DNA from: Bdellovibrionales bacterium CG12_big_fil_rev_8_21_14_0_65_38_15
GTDB lineage: Bacteria > Bdellovibrionota > Bacteriovoracia > Bacteriovoracales > Bacteriovoracaceae
Assembly: GCA_002787775.1 (NCBI GenBank)
Contig: PCUW01000050.1
Span: 50,774 to 114,773, forward strand
Length of the DNA stretch: 64,000 bases
Direction: 5' to 3'
Shown here: positions 10,060 through 17,851 of the stretch, piece after piece
Numbering within the stretch: the stretch's first letter is position 1
How the letters are laid out: every line of letters starts with the position of its first letter
Translations under genes and position numbers: made by a program
The notes under the pieces: generated by a model
Databases searched by the model: none
What the model was told of the DNA's origin: nothing
The model's input: only the letters and a program-made list of their open reading frames with translations

Positions 10060-10149
10060 TGGTGCCCGAGACGAGACTTGAACTCGTACGGAATGATTAA
10101 TTCCGAGGGATTTTAAATCCCTTGTGTCTACCGATTTCACCACCCGGGC
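10060..10149 (-). tRNA. tRNA-Leu(UAA)
   Basis: Read on the minus strand, the 90 bases fold as a class II tRNA. The 7-bp acceptor stem is GCCCGGG with CTCGGGC (one G-T). The anticodon stem AGGGA/TCCCT closes the loop TTTAAAA with anticodon TAA. A long variable arm is GGAAT/ATTCC, and the T arm is ACGAG-TTCAAGT-CTCGT. Discriminator A and an encoded CCA follow (10060-10063). The large variable arm and anticodon identify leucine. Confidence 0.96.
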
Positions 10150-10166
10150 AGGAAGATGATTCAAGG

Positions 10167-11738
10167 ATGAACGTGATTTTCGACCAAACTCGTAGTTTCT
10201 GTCAATTAACCTTAGCAATATTTTTTTTATGCTACGGCTGTAGTTCTAATAATATTGTAGAAAATAAGCCGTTAGAAATTAAAGCTGTTTATAACGAGCT
10301 GCAACCTAATACTGTAGAAGCTAAGCCTGATGGCACTGTTGGGCCTCACTTGTTTTTTGACCCTGCGCCATTTGCTCATCCAGAAGATAAATCAGTCAAT
10401 GTTATTATTTTAACTCCTGCAGCGTCGCTGCACGGCTACGGACTAGATACTCGATCAGGTTCGCTCTATCGTCAGCGCTTTTATTGTGAGCATAAAGATA
10501 TCTGGAATAATTATAATGACGAGTTATCAACACCTCCATTTTCCATAGCTGTAGTTCCAAGAACACTAGACGCTTTAGGTGAACCGCAACAAACATTTGT
10601 TTTTGGTAATTCTAAATATCTAGACCAACCTAGTAGTGAAACACTTACTCATCGAGTTCGAATCGTTGGAGGGGTGATTAGGCAAGTCTGTAGAGATTAC
10701 CCATGTGCAACCACAGAAAGGTGGTTATCAAATATGCAGTTGATTGCAGTCAATTCACAAGATCCTAAGTTTAAAGATGTTCAAGATTTAGCTTCTTTAA
10801 AATCAAAAGTTGATTGGGAAGAATCTCTTGCTTGGATGCAAAATGGATTCGGCGTTACTTTAGCAGGTACAAGACCTGAGCCTGTTTATAGAGTGACAGG
10901 TGAAGTCGATGCAAATAGAGCTCTTTCTTATTTTTTAAAAAAGAACCGAGAAATAAATTTTGAAGAACAAAAAAGTATTTCCAAAAGTTGTAATATTCTC
11001 TATGAAGATCTTTGGCAAGGCTCTCAAAGAGTTAGAAAAGCTATAGCAAAAAGAAAGGAAATGCTTACGAGTGGAAAAGCAGGAACAGAAGAACTCTTAG
11101 TTGAGTACTCTGATCTTGAACGATTAAACCTCACAAAAGAACAACGTCAAGCGGATGCCATTAATAAGAAATTTGAAGTAAAGAAGAGTCGTAGTGAATA
11201 TGACTTTGCTAAATTCTTTGGAAATTTCCATGAAAATTACGGCAAAAGATACAAAACTTGTATGCGTTTTGTAAGGCCTGCTAGCATTGCTAAAGATGAG
11301 GAACGATTTTGGTTTTTTGCCTTTGTTGATTTATTCATGGGACTTGAAGACTTGGGTTGGTCATATCGATGTTCTAGAAGAGCATGGTTGGAAAATCCTA
11401 AGAAATCTGATGGCACAAGACTTTTTACTAATTCTTTTGAAAAAAGTTGTACCGTTAATGAGCTTGATTTAGCTTTTGATATGGCCGTTACGGTCATGAG
11501 TGGTGAAAGAAATGCCAAGCGTCCTCACATGAGATTTATTGGATATGATTCTGGCGCCAATGGTAGCCATGAAAAAATTTATGGTTGGGTTCATGAAGAT
11601 GGCAAAGAACTTGTTTGTACAGATGAAGAACAAGCAAAATTTCTAGAAAAAGATCGTACCGTTATTTTTCCAAGTGATGTGAGTTGGAAAAGTTTTAGAG
11701 TCGAAGAAAAAAGGTCGAGATATGACATTATCAGATGA
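10167..11738 (+). CDS. Cys-rich predicted lipoprotein, first gene of the Nuo-like operon
   Basis: The chosen ATG gives 523 residues. The open frame reaches back to 10122, but that would run into the antisense tRNA gene. The N-terminus has a hydrophobic signal ending in a lipobox-like LCYGC. No known family was recognised. The mature part contains several spread cysteines (REFYC-like, VCRDYPCATT, SKSCN, YKTCMRF, SYRCSR, KSCTVNE, LVCTD), which fits disulfides in the periplasm. A charged helical stretch spans about 270-350. The stop overlaps nuoB by 17 nt, so it is translated with the complex I-like genes. Whether it works with them is inference from this coupling. Confidence 0.75.
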   Translation: MNVIFDQTRSFCQLTLAIFFLCYGCSSNNIVENKPLEIKAVYNELQPNTVEAKPDGTVGPHLFFDPAPFAHPEDKSVNVIILTPAASLHGYGLDTRSGSLYRQRFYCEHKDIWNNYNDELSTPPFSIAVVPRTLDALGEPQQTFVFGNSKYLDQPSSETLTHRVRIVGGVIRQVCRDYPCATTERWLSNMQLIAVNSQDPKFKDVQDLASLKSKVDWEESLAWMQNGFGVTLAGTRPEPVYRVTGEVDANRALSYFLKKNREINFEEQKSISKSCNILYEDLWQGSQRVRKAIAKRKEMLTSGKAGTEELLVEYSDLERLNLTKEQRQADAINKKFEVKKSRSEYDFAKFFGNFHENYGKRYKTCMRFVRPASIAKDEERFWFFAFVDLFMGLEDLGWSYRCSRRAWLENPKKSDGTRLFTNSFEKSCTVNELDLAFDMAVTVMSGERNAKRPHMRFIGYDSGANGSHEKIYGWVHEDGKELVCTDEEQAKFLEKDRTVIFPSDVSWKSFRVEEKRSRYDIIR

Positions 11739-12240
11739 TCTTTTAGATCGTTTAGTACTTACAACTTCAAGTCACTCTTTTTTAAATTGGCTTGAAGTAA
11801 AATCGAGAGACACATCACCTTGGGTCTTTCCCTTTGGATTATCATGCTGTTCTCTAGAACATGCAGCAGCTTTTCATACGTCTGTTCTTATCTCTGACAA
11901 CCAATCCAGTCCTCAAAGAGTTAGACCTGAAGAAGCTGATTTGATGATTTTTGGTGGCTCGGTGACAACTAAACTCTTGCCTATCCTAAGTGAAATTCAT
12001 GGACGATTAAAAGAGCCAAAATGGGTTATGAGTATTGGCGCTTGTGCTGCAAGTGGTGGACTCTATGCTGAAGGTTACTCCGTTCTTCCTGGAATGAGCC
12101 AACATTTCCCCATTGATGTTTATGTTCCAGGTTGTCCGCCCGGACCTGAGCAATTAGTAGAAGGCTTTAGTATTATAAGACAAAGAATGAAGAAAAATAT
12201 TAGTAGTTGGTTATTAGATCAAGAAAGAGCTCAATTGTGA
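11722..12240 (+). CDS. NuoB-like 4Fe-4S subunit of a membrane-arm-less complex I-like operon
   Basis: This 172-residue homologue of complex I NuoB carries the terminal N2 [4Fe-4S] cluster. All four ligands are visible: the tandem Cys42-Cys43 in GLSCCSLE, Cys108 in IGACAASGG and Cys138 in DVYVPGCPPGPE. The GSVTTK segment and the EPKWV stretch also match NuoB. The ATG lies inside the end of the preceding lipoprotein gene (17-nt overlap). The stop overlaps the next start (GTGA). Related small subunits of group 4 hydrogenases share the fold, but the partner gene lacks NiFe ligands. The gene name is left blank because a quinone reductase role is doubtful. Confidence 0.88.
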   Translation: MTLSDDLLDRLVLTTSSHSFLNWLEVKSRDTSPWVFPFGLSCCSLEHAAAFHTSVLISDNQSSPQRVRPEEADLMIFGGSVTTKLLPILSEIHGRLKEPKWVMSIGACAASGGLYAEGYSVLPGMSQHFPIDVYVPGCPPGPEQLVEGFSIIRQRMKKNISSWLLDQERAQL

Positions 12241-13910
12241 AAATCCTTGATTCTTTAAATAAGAATTTTCCAACGTTAGACTTTAAAGAGTCATCTGGTT
12301 TGTTACATGTAAACCTGGATAATATAATTGTTTATGATGTCGTTAAATTATTAAAAAAAGACTTTGGATTTATTTTTCTCCTTGATATTTTTGCCACCGA
12401 CCATTTGAATGACTATTCAAGTGGAAAGTGTGAAAAACGATTTACCGTGACTTATCACTTGCTGCACCTCGAAGAACATAAACGTATCTCTGTTAATGTT
12501 GATCTAAATGAGCACGAAACGATTCAGAGTTTCTCAGAGTTATGGCTTAATTCTAAGTGGCCTGAGCGAGAAATTGCTGAAATGTTTGGAATAAATTTTG
12601 AAAATCATCAAACTTCTAAATTATTAACGTCTGATTATATAATTGGCTATCCACTTCGAAAAGACTGGGTCTATCAAGCTAAAAGTCATCAAGATTTAGT
12701 TTTTAAAAAACCAGAATTTTCATGGCTTCCAGAGATTGGTGATGATGAAAGATTGTGCCGACAAGTTATCGATCTAAGTCCTTCTCATCCTGCTATTCAA
12801 GGTACATTTGTTGTTCGGGCCGAAGTCTTAGGTAATAAGGTTAAGCGAGCTTTAGTAGAAATTGGATTACAGCATAGAGGTGTGGAGAAAATTTCAGAAT
12901 CAAAACACTACGGACAGTTTATTCCTTACGCTGAAAGATTAAATTTTTCTTCTCCAATGATGGGCGCTATTGCTTGGGCAAAAACTGTTGAAGAGGCTAT
13001 TGAAATTGAAATGACTGATCGCTGCCAAGCACTTCGAATGATAATGATGGAATTATCTCGAGTTTTAGATCATTCCACCAGTCTTGCGGCCATGGCGCAA
13101 GATCTTAGAGCTTGGGATGCCTCGGTCATTTTTCAACGAATTAGAAGTCATGTAAGTGCTTTATTTTTGTCATATACTGGTTCGAGACTAATGGGATCTT
13201 CTGTACGTATAGGTGGAATGGTTCATGACCTTCCGATTGGCTGGGTCACAAAATGTCTGGATGCTATCTATCTTATTCAAACTGAATTGAAAGAAATTTT
13301 ATCAATTCTCAATCGTGCTCCTTCTTGGCTTGTTTTTCACGGGGAAGGTGGGATGAATGCCGCTCAGGCAATTGAATGGGGTTTTAGTGGACCATGTTTA
13401 AGAGCTTGTGGCGTTAATTATGATCTAAGAAAAAATTCACCTTATTATTTTTATCAAGACGTAGAGTTTGAAGTACCCCTTGGTATTAATGGAGATCCTT
13501 ACGATCGATATCTTGTACGAGTTGAAGAAATGCAACAGTCTCTAAAAATTGTAAGTCAGGTTCTTGATCATATCCCAAGCGGTTCTGTTCAAACTGAAGA
13601 TCCAAGACTTGCAAAGACGACAGGTTCACTTCGATTAACCAGTGCTGATTATGCTAAGCATTTCGATCTCTATCAAAATGGAACTAAAATTAATGCAGGT
13701 TCTTATTATAGCTTTATTGAAAGTGCTAATGGAGAGCTAGGTTTTTATATCAGAAGTGACGGCTCTGGAATTCCTTATCGAACGAGAGTTCGAGCTCCAA
13801 GCTTTTTTCATTTTCAATCATTTTGTGATTCAATTCAAAATGTTTCATTAGAAAGTGCAACAGCTATCTTGTCATCGCTTAATGCAATCTCTGGGGAGAT
13901 TGATCGTTGA
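12237..13910 (+). CDS. NuoCD-like fusion subunit with altered quinone-site residues
   Basis: This is a fused NuoC (about residues 1-150, ending WPEREIAEMFGINFENH and GYPLRKDW) and NuoD (about 175-557). The GTG start overlaps the nuoB-like stop (GTGA), 30 bases inside a longer open frame that begins at TTG 12207. NuoD landmarks are LQHRGVEKISESKHYGQ, GPCLRACGVNYDLRK, NGDPYDRYLVRVEEM and the terminal SGEIDR. The quinone-site His of the HP.THG motif is Gln here (HPAIQG, codon 12798-12800). The quinone-site Tyr is Phe (ERLNFSSPM, codon 12945-12947). It has none of the CxxC pairs of NiFe hydrogenase large subunits. Confidence 0.88.
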   Translation: MKILDSLNKNFPTLDFKESSGLLHVNLDNIIVYDVVKLLKKDFGFIFLLDIFATDHLNDYSSGKCEKRFTVTYHLLHLEEHKRISVNVDLNEHETIQSFSELWLNSKWPEREIAEMFGINFENHQTSKLLTSDYIIGYPLRKDWVYQAKSHQDLVFKKPEFSWLPEIGDDERLCRQVIDLSPSHPAIQGTFVVRAEVLGNKVKRALVEIGLQHRGVEKISESKHYGQFIPYAERLNFSSPMMGAIAWAKTVEEAIEIEMTDRCQALRMIMMELSRVLDHSTSLAAMAQDLRAWDASVIFQRIRSHVSALFLSYTGSRLMGSSVRIGGMVHDLPIGWVTKCLDAIYLIQTELKEILSILNRAPSWLVFHGEGGMNAAQAIEWGFSGPCLRACGVNYDLRKNSPYYFYQDVEFEVPLGINGDPYDRYLVRVEEMQQSLKIVSQVLDHIPSGSVQTEDPRLAKTTGSLRLTSADYAKHFDLYQNGTKINAGSYYSFIESANGELGFYIRSDGSGIPYRTRVRAPSFFHFQSFCDSIQNVSLESATAILSSLNAISGEIDR

Positions 13911-14308
13911 GTTTACAAGAGCAAAATTGGTGGATCTTTCTAAATAGTTGGTCACTTGCAATTAAAAATAAAAATATTGATCAATTAAATATTTCTAATT
14001 TGATTGAAGAATTAGATTTAGATACAAATCTCGTTCATGAATTTGTTAATTTTTTCCAAGATGATTTTAACTTATCTAAAGAGCAAGTCGTATCAATATG
14101 TATGGGTGGTCAATGTCGAGCAAAAGGAAATGAGAAGATATTTGCAAAATTAGTCGATGCTAATTTGACTAAAATCCCAGAGAAACAATTAAAAATAAAA
14201 CCCGTACTTTGTCTACATGAATGCGATAAGGCTCCTTGTAGTCAATATGGAGCCAAACTTCATCTAGGTGACGATTTATCTTGGGTTGAACGACTTATTA
14301 AGGAATAG
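13907..14308 (+). CDS. NuoE-like [2Fe-2S] thioredoxin-fold protein
   Basis: This 133-residue protein is shorter than usual NuoE (about 160-170) because the N-terminal helical region is reduced. The four cluster ligands are kept as C-x4-C (Cys65, Cys70 in SICMGGQC) and C-x3-C (Cys102, Cys106 in LCLHEC), the N1a pattern. TTG start overlaps the preceding TGA (TTGA), with a GGGGAGA ribosome site at 13892-13898. In complex I NuoE sits against NuoF. Here it is followed by the NuoF-like gene after 2 bases. Confidence 0.82.
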   Translation: MSLQEQNWWIFLNSWSLAIKNKNIDQLNISNLIEELDLDTNLVHEFVNFFQDDFNLSKEQVVSICMGGQCRAKGNEKIFAKLVDANLTKIPEKQLKIKPVLCLHECDKAPCSQYGAKLHLGDDLSWVERLIKE

Positions 14309-14310
14309 TT

Positions 14311-15420
14311 TTGGATTTATCTTCTATCTATTTACCGTTTAGAAATATAGATTCAGCTCATTTTATTGATGTGTATAAAAATCATGGTGGCTATGATCGT
14401 CTGGCAAGCTTAGAGCCTGGTCAAGAAATTCTAAAGAGTCATTTACTAACTCGATATGGAAGATCACTGGAAAGCTATTGGAATCGTTATGTTTTGCCTG
14501 CGACTAAATCAAGGGGATTATTAACGAATTTAGCTTCTGTAGAACCTGGAATGTTTAGTCAGCGCCGCTTGATTTTAAAAGATCCTCATGGGCTTATTGA
14601 AGGAATGCTCCTTGCTGCAAGAGCAAGTGGTTCTGATCAAGGATTTATAATATCTGCGATTGATGATTTTGATATAACGAAGACGATTGATAGAGTTTTA
14701 GAAGAATCCTATCAGGAAGCTCTTTGGGGTAAAAATTCTAATTGGTCATTTCATTTTCATCATATCAAACTTCCTAAGAATGCAATGTTTGACTTTGATG
14801 ATTTCCTTTTAGCTGGGTTGCATGGTGAACGACCAGGTTATCCAAACAGAAAGGAATTCCTCCAAGGGATGCCAGTTCATATCCATAGACCTGAAGAGTT
14901 CTATGCCATGAGGTGGATAGAAAACAATAGTGCTCGTCAATTTAACGAATTCGGTACGAAAACAACTCCCGGTTCCTATCTGATTACTATTTCTGGAAGT
15001 GTTAAAAACCCACTTGTGGTTGAAGTTCCTGGTGGAACCCTCATTGAAAATATTTTTGAACAAACCGGCCTTCAAACAAATATTAACGGTGGTTGGTTTC
15101 GTTGGGGAGGCGTTCTTGGTCAGTGGACGCCTTGGCATAAAGTTAAGAGACAACAATTCGATTTATCATCAGGTTTATTTAAACTCCATGATTTTCAGTA
15201 CCCGTTAATGGAATGGTTTACAGATGAAGCTGCATCAGCGGCCAAAAGGGCAATGGCTTATTATGTAGGAGATCAAAGCTGTGGTGCTTGTTTAGGTTGT
15301 AGTTATGCAACCAGTGGATTACTACATTGGAAAAAATCACAGTTACTCGGCTTAAAAGAAGTGGCTAAGTGTTCTTTTTTTAAACTAGCGATCAACGCAA
15401 GTATAGGCCCTTCATGGTAA
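14311..15420 (+). CDS. NuoF-like subunit with degenerate FMN/NADH site
   Basis: This 369-residue protein recognisably derives from NuoF. It contains the VEPGMF..RR..DPHGLIEGML segment (78-100), GSVKNPLVVEVPGGT (229-243) and a C-terminal [4Fe-4S] motif DQSCGACLGC with a distant Cys (324, 327, 330, 354; N3 pattern). The glycine-rich FMN loop GRGGAGFP.G is replaced by GRSLESYWNRY (50-60). The NADE motif is LASV, and the YICGEETAL nucleotide motif is missing (DFDDFLLAGL). It is shorter than normal NuoF (about 430). Electron entry from NADH is therefore doubtful. The TTG start has AAGGA six bases upstream. Confidence 0.78.
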   Translation: MDLSSIYLPFRNIDSAHFIDVYKNHGGYDRLASLEPGQEILKSHLLTRYGRSLESYWNRYVLPATKSRGLLTNLASVEPGMFSQRRLILKDPHGLIEGMLLAARASGSDQGFIISAIDDFDITKTIDRVLEESYQEALWGKNSNWSFHFHHIKLPKNAMFDFDDFLLAGLHGERPGYPNRKEFLQGMPVHIHRPEEFYAMRWIENNSARQFNEFGTKTTPGSYLITISGSVKNPLVVEVPGGTLIENIFEQTGLQTNINGGWFRWGGVLGQWTPWHKVKRQQFDLSSGLFKLHDFQYPLMEWFTDEAASAAKRAMAYYVGDQSCGACLGCSYATSGLLHWKKSQLLGLKEVAKCSFFKLAINASIGPSW

Positions 15421-16718
15421 GCAAAGAAATTAAAATTGATGGAAGGTCTTACTCATTCGAAAAGATTGAAAATTTAAAGGTCTTTTTAGAACAGCAAGGC
15501 ATAACTGGTTATGGGCTTTGTCATTCTCCAGCAATAATCTCATCTGCCAGGTGTGAGTTGTGTCTTGTTAGAGTGGATGGAAAGATTGTTCGTTCTTGTG
15601 AATATTTTATCAATGATACGATTGATGTGGTCACAGAAGATGAAGAGTTAAATAATATTAAATCATCAAATTTCGAGTTACTTGCGAATGATCATTCAAC
15701 TGATTGTGAACGTTGTCATCAAAATGGTCTGTGTCAATTACAAAAATTTTCTCGGCATCATCATCAATCGTTTCCTGATGAGAAAAAGAATGAATTTCAA
15801 AATGAAATAGAAGATCTTGCAAGAGGATATCAATTAGATCATGGCAGGTGTATCAACTGTTCTTTATGTGTTGATTATTCAAAAAAAATATATAAAGACG
15901 GTCTTTTTTCAAAAAAATTTCGCGGAAAGTATACAAAAGTTAGCTTTAATAAAGTGCAACTTGAAGAAGTCGATTTAGGTAAATATAGAGACCTATGCCC
16001 GACAGGTGCAATTTATCATAACCTTGATAAAAGAATTGGAACACGTAGCCAGTGGTCTAGCCTTGAGTGTCATGGATGTGATGAAAAATGTTTATTGGAT
16101 GCTAGAACTATTGATCAAAGATTTATCGATATTAGAAGTCAATTAACGACACCAGACAAAAGCTGTGAGGCAGGTCGTTTATGGTGGCAGAATATTGATT
16201 TTTGGAAACTGAACTCAATGATTTATAGGTTTGATCAAAATGGAGATGGTGCTCCTTTGTTTCTTGAAGAAGTTGATCAATATTTGCCATCAAAATTAAA
16301 GTGGTCAGTTTATTTGCCTTCAGATCTATATCAGTCCGAAGTGCAATTTTGGAAGAAGTATGAAGAAGCCTTTGATATTAAAATACTAAACCCTTTAGAT
16401 TCAGAATCACTAGATATGAGAACTCCAAAAGGACCTGTTATTAATAATGAATTTAAGAATATTGAATCTCTCGAATCGGGTCTTGAAGGTGTTATTTTAG
16501 TAGAACCTTTTTGGAAATTTAATTCTGAATTTATCGATATGATTAAGAAATCTTGTAAATACCTCATATTTGTCTCATTTGGAGACAGTGCAAAAGTGAG
16601 CTGTGATCTACAAGTTGAGCGAATTAGTTGGATGTCTGAGTATAAGCTTTTACCGACACGACAAAATGGTGACTTTGAGGGCATAATAGACTTAATTAAA
16701 CAAAAGGCTAGGAATTGA
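15414..16718 (+). CDS. NuoG-like iron-sulfur protein, truncated after the FeS region
   Basis: This 434-residue homologue covers the N-terminal iron-sulfur part of NuoG. A [2Fe-2S] set is at Cys36, 47, 50, 62. The His-ligated cluster motif HSTDCERCHQNGLC supplies His94, Cys98, 101, 107. A 4Fe-4S set is at Cys146, 149, 152 with Cys195 (LCPTGAI). A fourth set, C-x2-C-x3-C plus Cys251 (LECHGCDEKC ... SCEAGR), matches the optional N7 site. The remaining about 180 residues are far shorter than the molybdopterin-fold region of standard NuoG (700-900 in total). The ATG overlaps the preceding stop, and the stop overlaps the next TTG start. Confidence 0.82.
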   Translation: MVSKEIKIDGRSYSFEKIENLKVFLEQQGITGYGLCHSPAIISSARCELCLVRVDGKIVRSCEYFINDTIDVVTEDEELNNIKSSNFELLANDHSTDCERCHQNGLCQLQKFSRHHHQSFPDEKKNEFQNEIEDLARGYQLDHGRCINCSLCVDYSKKIYKDGLFSKKFRGKYTKVSFNKVQLEEVDLGKYRDLCPTGAIYHNLDKRIGTRSQWSSLECHGCDEKCLLDARTIDQRFIDIRSQLTTPDKSCEAGRLWWQNIDFWKLNSMIYRFDQNGDGAPLFLEEVDQYLPSKLKWSVYLPSDLYQSEVQFWKKYEEAFDIKILNPLDSESLDMRTPKGPVINNEFKNIESLESGLEGVILVEPFWKFNSEFIDMIKKSCKYLIFVSFGDSAKVSCDLQVERISWMSEYKLLPTRQNGDFEGIIDLIKQKARN

Positions 16719-17149
16719 TACTTTCAAAGAAACTTTACCTTAAGCGCGGCTTTTTCCAAGGCTTGTGGATTAGTTTTAGATATTTACTTACTGTTTTTGT
16801 CACATTTTTTAAATCTCGTAAGGAATTTGTAGCGGATACTTCTAGGAAAGTCGGCCTTCCAATACTGACAACTAAAAACGATGGTGACCTGCAGTGCAAT
16901 GCTTGTGGTCTTTGTATAGGTCACTGTCCAACTAATGCATTAGACCTTAAATCTTCAGGTGAAGACACTGTAGATGATTTTAAACTAGATATATTAAAAT
17001 GCGTTCTTTGTAGTCTTTGCCAAGATGTCTGTCCTATAGATGCTATTCGTATGAGTCATGATGCACCTCACGCTAATCATGCTGAAGGCTCTTGGATTAT
17101 TGATGCTAAAGAAATGTCTAAAAATAAAGTTATTAGTCGACTAGCTTAA
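16715..17149 (+). CDS. NuoI-like 2x[4Fe-4S] ferredoxin
   Basis: This 144-residue protein has an amphipathic N-terminal region (about 10-33), as in NuoI, where it rests on the membrane arm. It carries two ferredoxin motifs: Cys61, 64, 67, 71 (CNACGLCIGHC) and Cys96, 99, 102, 106 (CVLCSLCQDVC). These correspond to clusters N6a and N6b. The TTG start overlaps the stop of the NuoG-like gene (TTGA), with AGG upstream. It is the last gene of the operon and overlaps the convergent aat gene by 9 bases. No nuoA, H, J, K, L, M or N follows. Confidence 0.85.
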   Translation: MILSKKLYLKRGFFQGLWISFRYLLTVFVTFFKSRKEFVADTSRKVGLPILTTKNDGDLQCNACGLCIGHCPTNALDLKSSGEDTVDDFKLDILKCVLCSLCQDVCPIDAIRMSHDAPHANHAEGSWIIDAKEMSKNKVISRLA

Positions 17150-17848
17150 AATAAAAGTCTCTACATGAATTGGTTGAATTTTATTCAAGTTAAGAGCTTC
17201 TTTTATATTTTTAAACTGATTTAAATTATTAATGAAATCATCTCGAGAAATCTCAATACCACCTAGGTCTCCAATAACTGAAGTTACCATTTGAGTATCA
17301 AGCCAATGGACAGCGTGTTTGTTGAGCAGATGCATTAAGGTAATAATGGCAATCTTTGAGGCATCAGTTTCGGTATGAAACATGGATTCACCACTAAAGG
17401 CGTTTCCAAGCTGAACACCATAAAGACCTCCAACGATCTTATTATCAATTCTAACCTCGACAGAGTAGGCATAGCCGGCTTGATGGAATTTTATATAGGC
17501 ATCAATAATCTCTTTCGTTATCCATGTGCCTTGAGCTTCTTTTTTACTTCTATTTGTCGTATCTGCGCATTGCTGAATAATCTGTTTGAAGTCTTGATTA
17601 AAAGTTACAACCCAATCTTTTTTCTTAATACTTTTTTTAAGCGACCTGGAAAGATGGAGATTATTGAAATCAAGAATACCTCTAGGATCAGGAGAGAACC
17701 ATGCGAGTGGGTAGCGCTCATTGATTGGCCAAGGAAAAATACCTAGGTTATAGGCCATAAGAAGAGACTCGACTTCAAGATCCCCACCTAGGGCCAAGAG
17801 TCCGTTCTCATCTGCGCTTTCAATAGGAGGAAAAGCTAAAATGGCCAA
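17141..17848 (-). CDS. aat: Leucyl/phenylalanyl-tRNA--protein transferase
   Basis: This 235-residue Aat transfers Leu or Phe to the N-terminus of proteins starting with Arg or Lys, marking them for ClpAPS degradation (N-end rule). It shows FPPIESADENGLLALGGDL at the start, then MAYNLGIFPWPI, WFSPDPRGIL, YSVEVRIDNKIVGGLYGV and FSGESMFH. Length is normal. It is probably co-transcribed with the arginase-family gene, which ends 3 bases upstream. Confidence 0.96.
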   Translation of the reverse strand: MAILAFPPIESADENGLLALGGDLEVESLLMAYNLGIFPWPINERYPLAWFSPDPRGILDFNNLHLSRSLKKSIKKKDWVVTFNQDFKQIIQQCADTTNRSKKEAQGTWITKEIIDAYIKFHQAGYAYSVEVRIDNKIVGGLYGVQLGNAFSGESMFHTETDASKIAIITLMHLLNKHAVHWLDTQMVTSVIGDLGGIEISRDDFINNLNQFKNIKEALNLNKIQPIHVETFILS

Positions 17849-17851
17849 CGC

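Noticed and set aside
10122..10166. N-terminal extension of the lipoprotein gene at 10167
   Set aside because: It would run through the antisense tRNA-Leu and place 15 polar residues before the signal peptide. ATG 10167 gives a normal export signal.
12237..13910. The NuoCD-like protein as the large subunit of a group 4 NiFe hydrogenase
   Set aside because: Neither the N-terminal nor the C-terminal CxxC pair that binds NiFe is present, and the NuoC fusion is typical of complex I.
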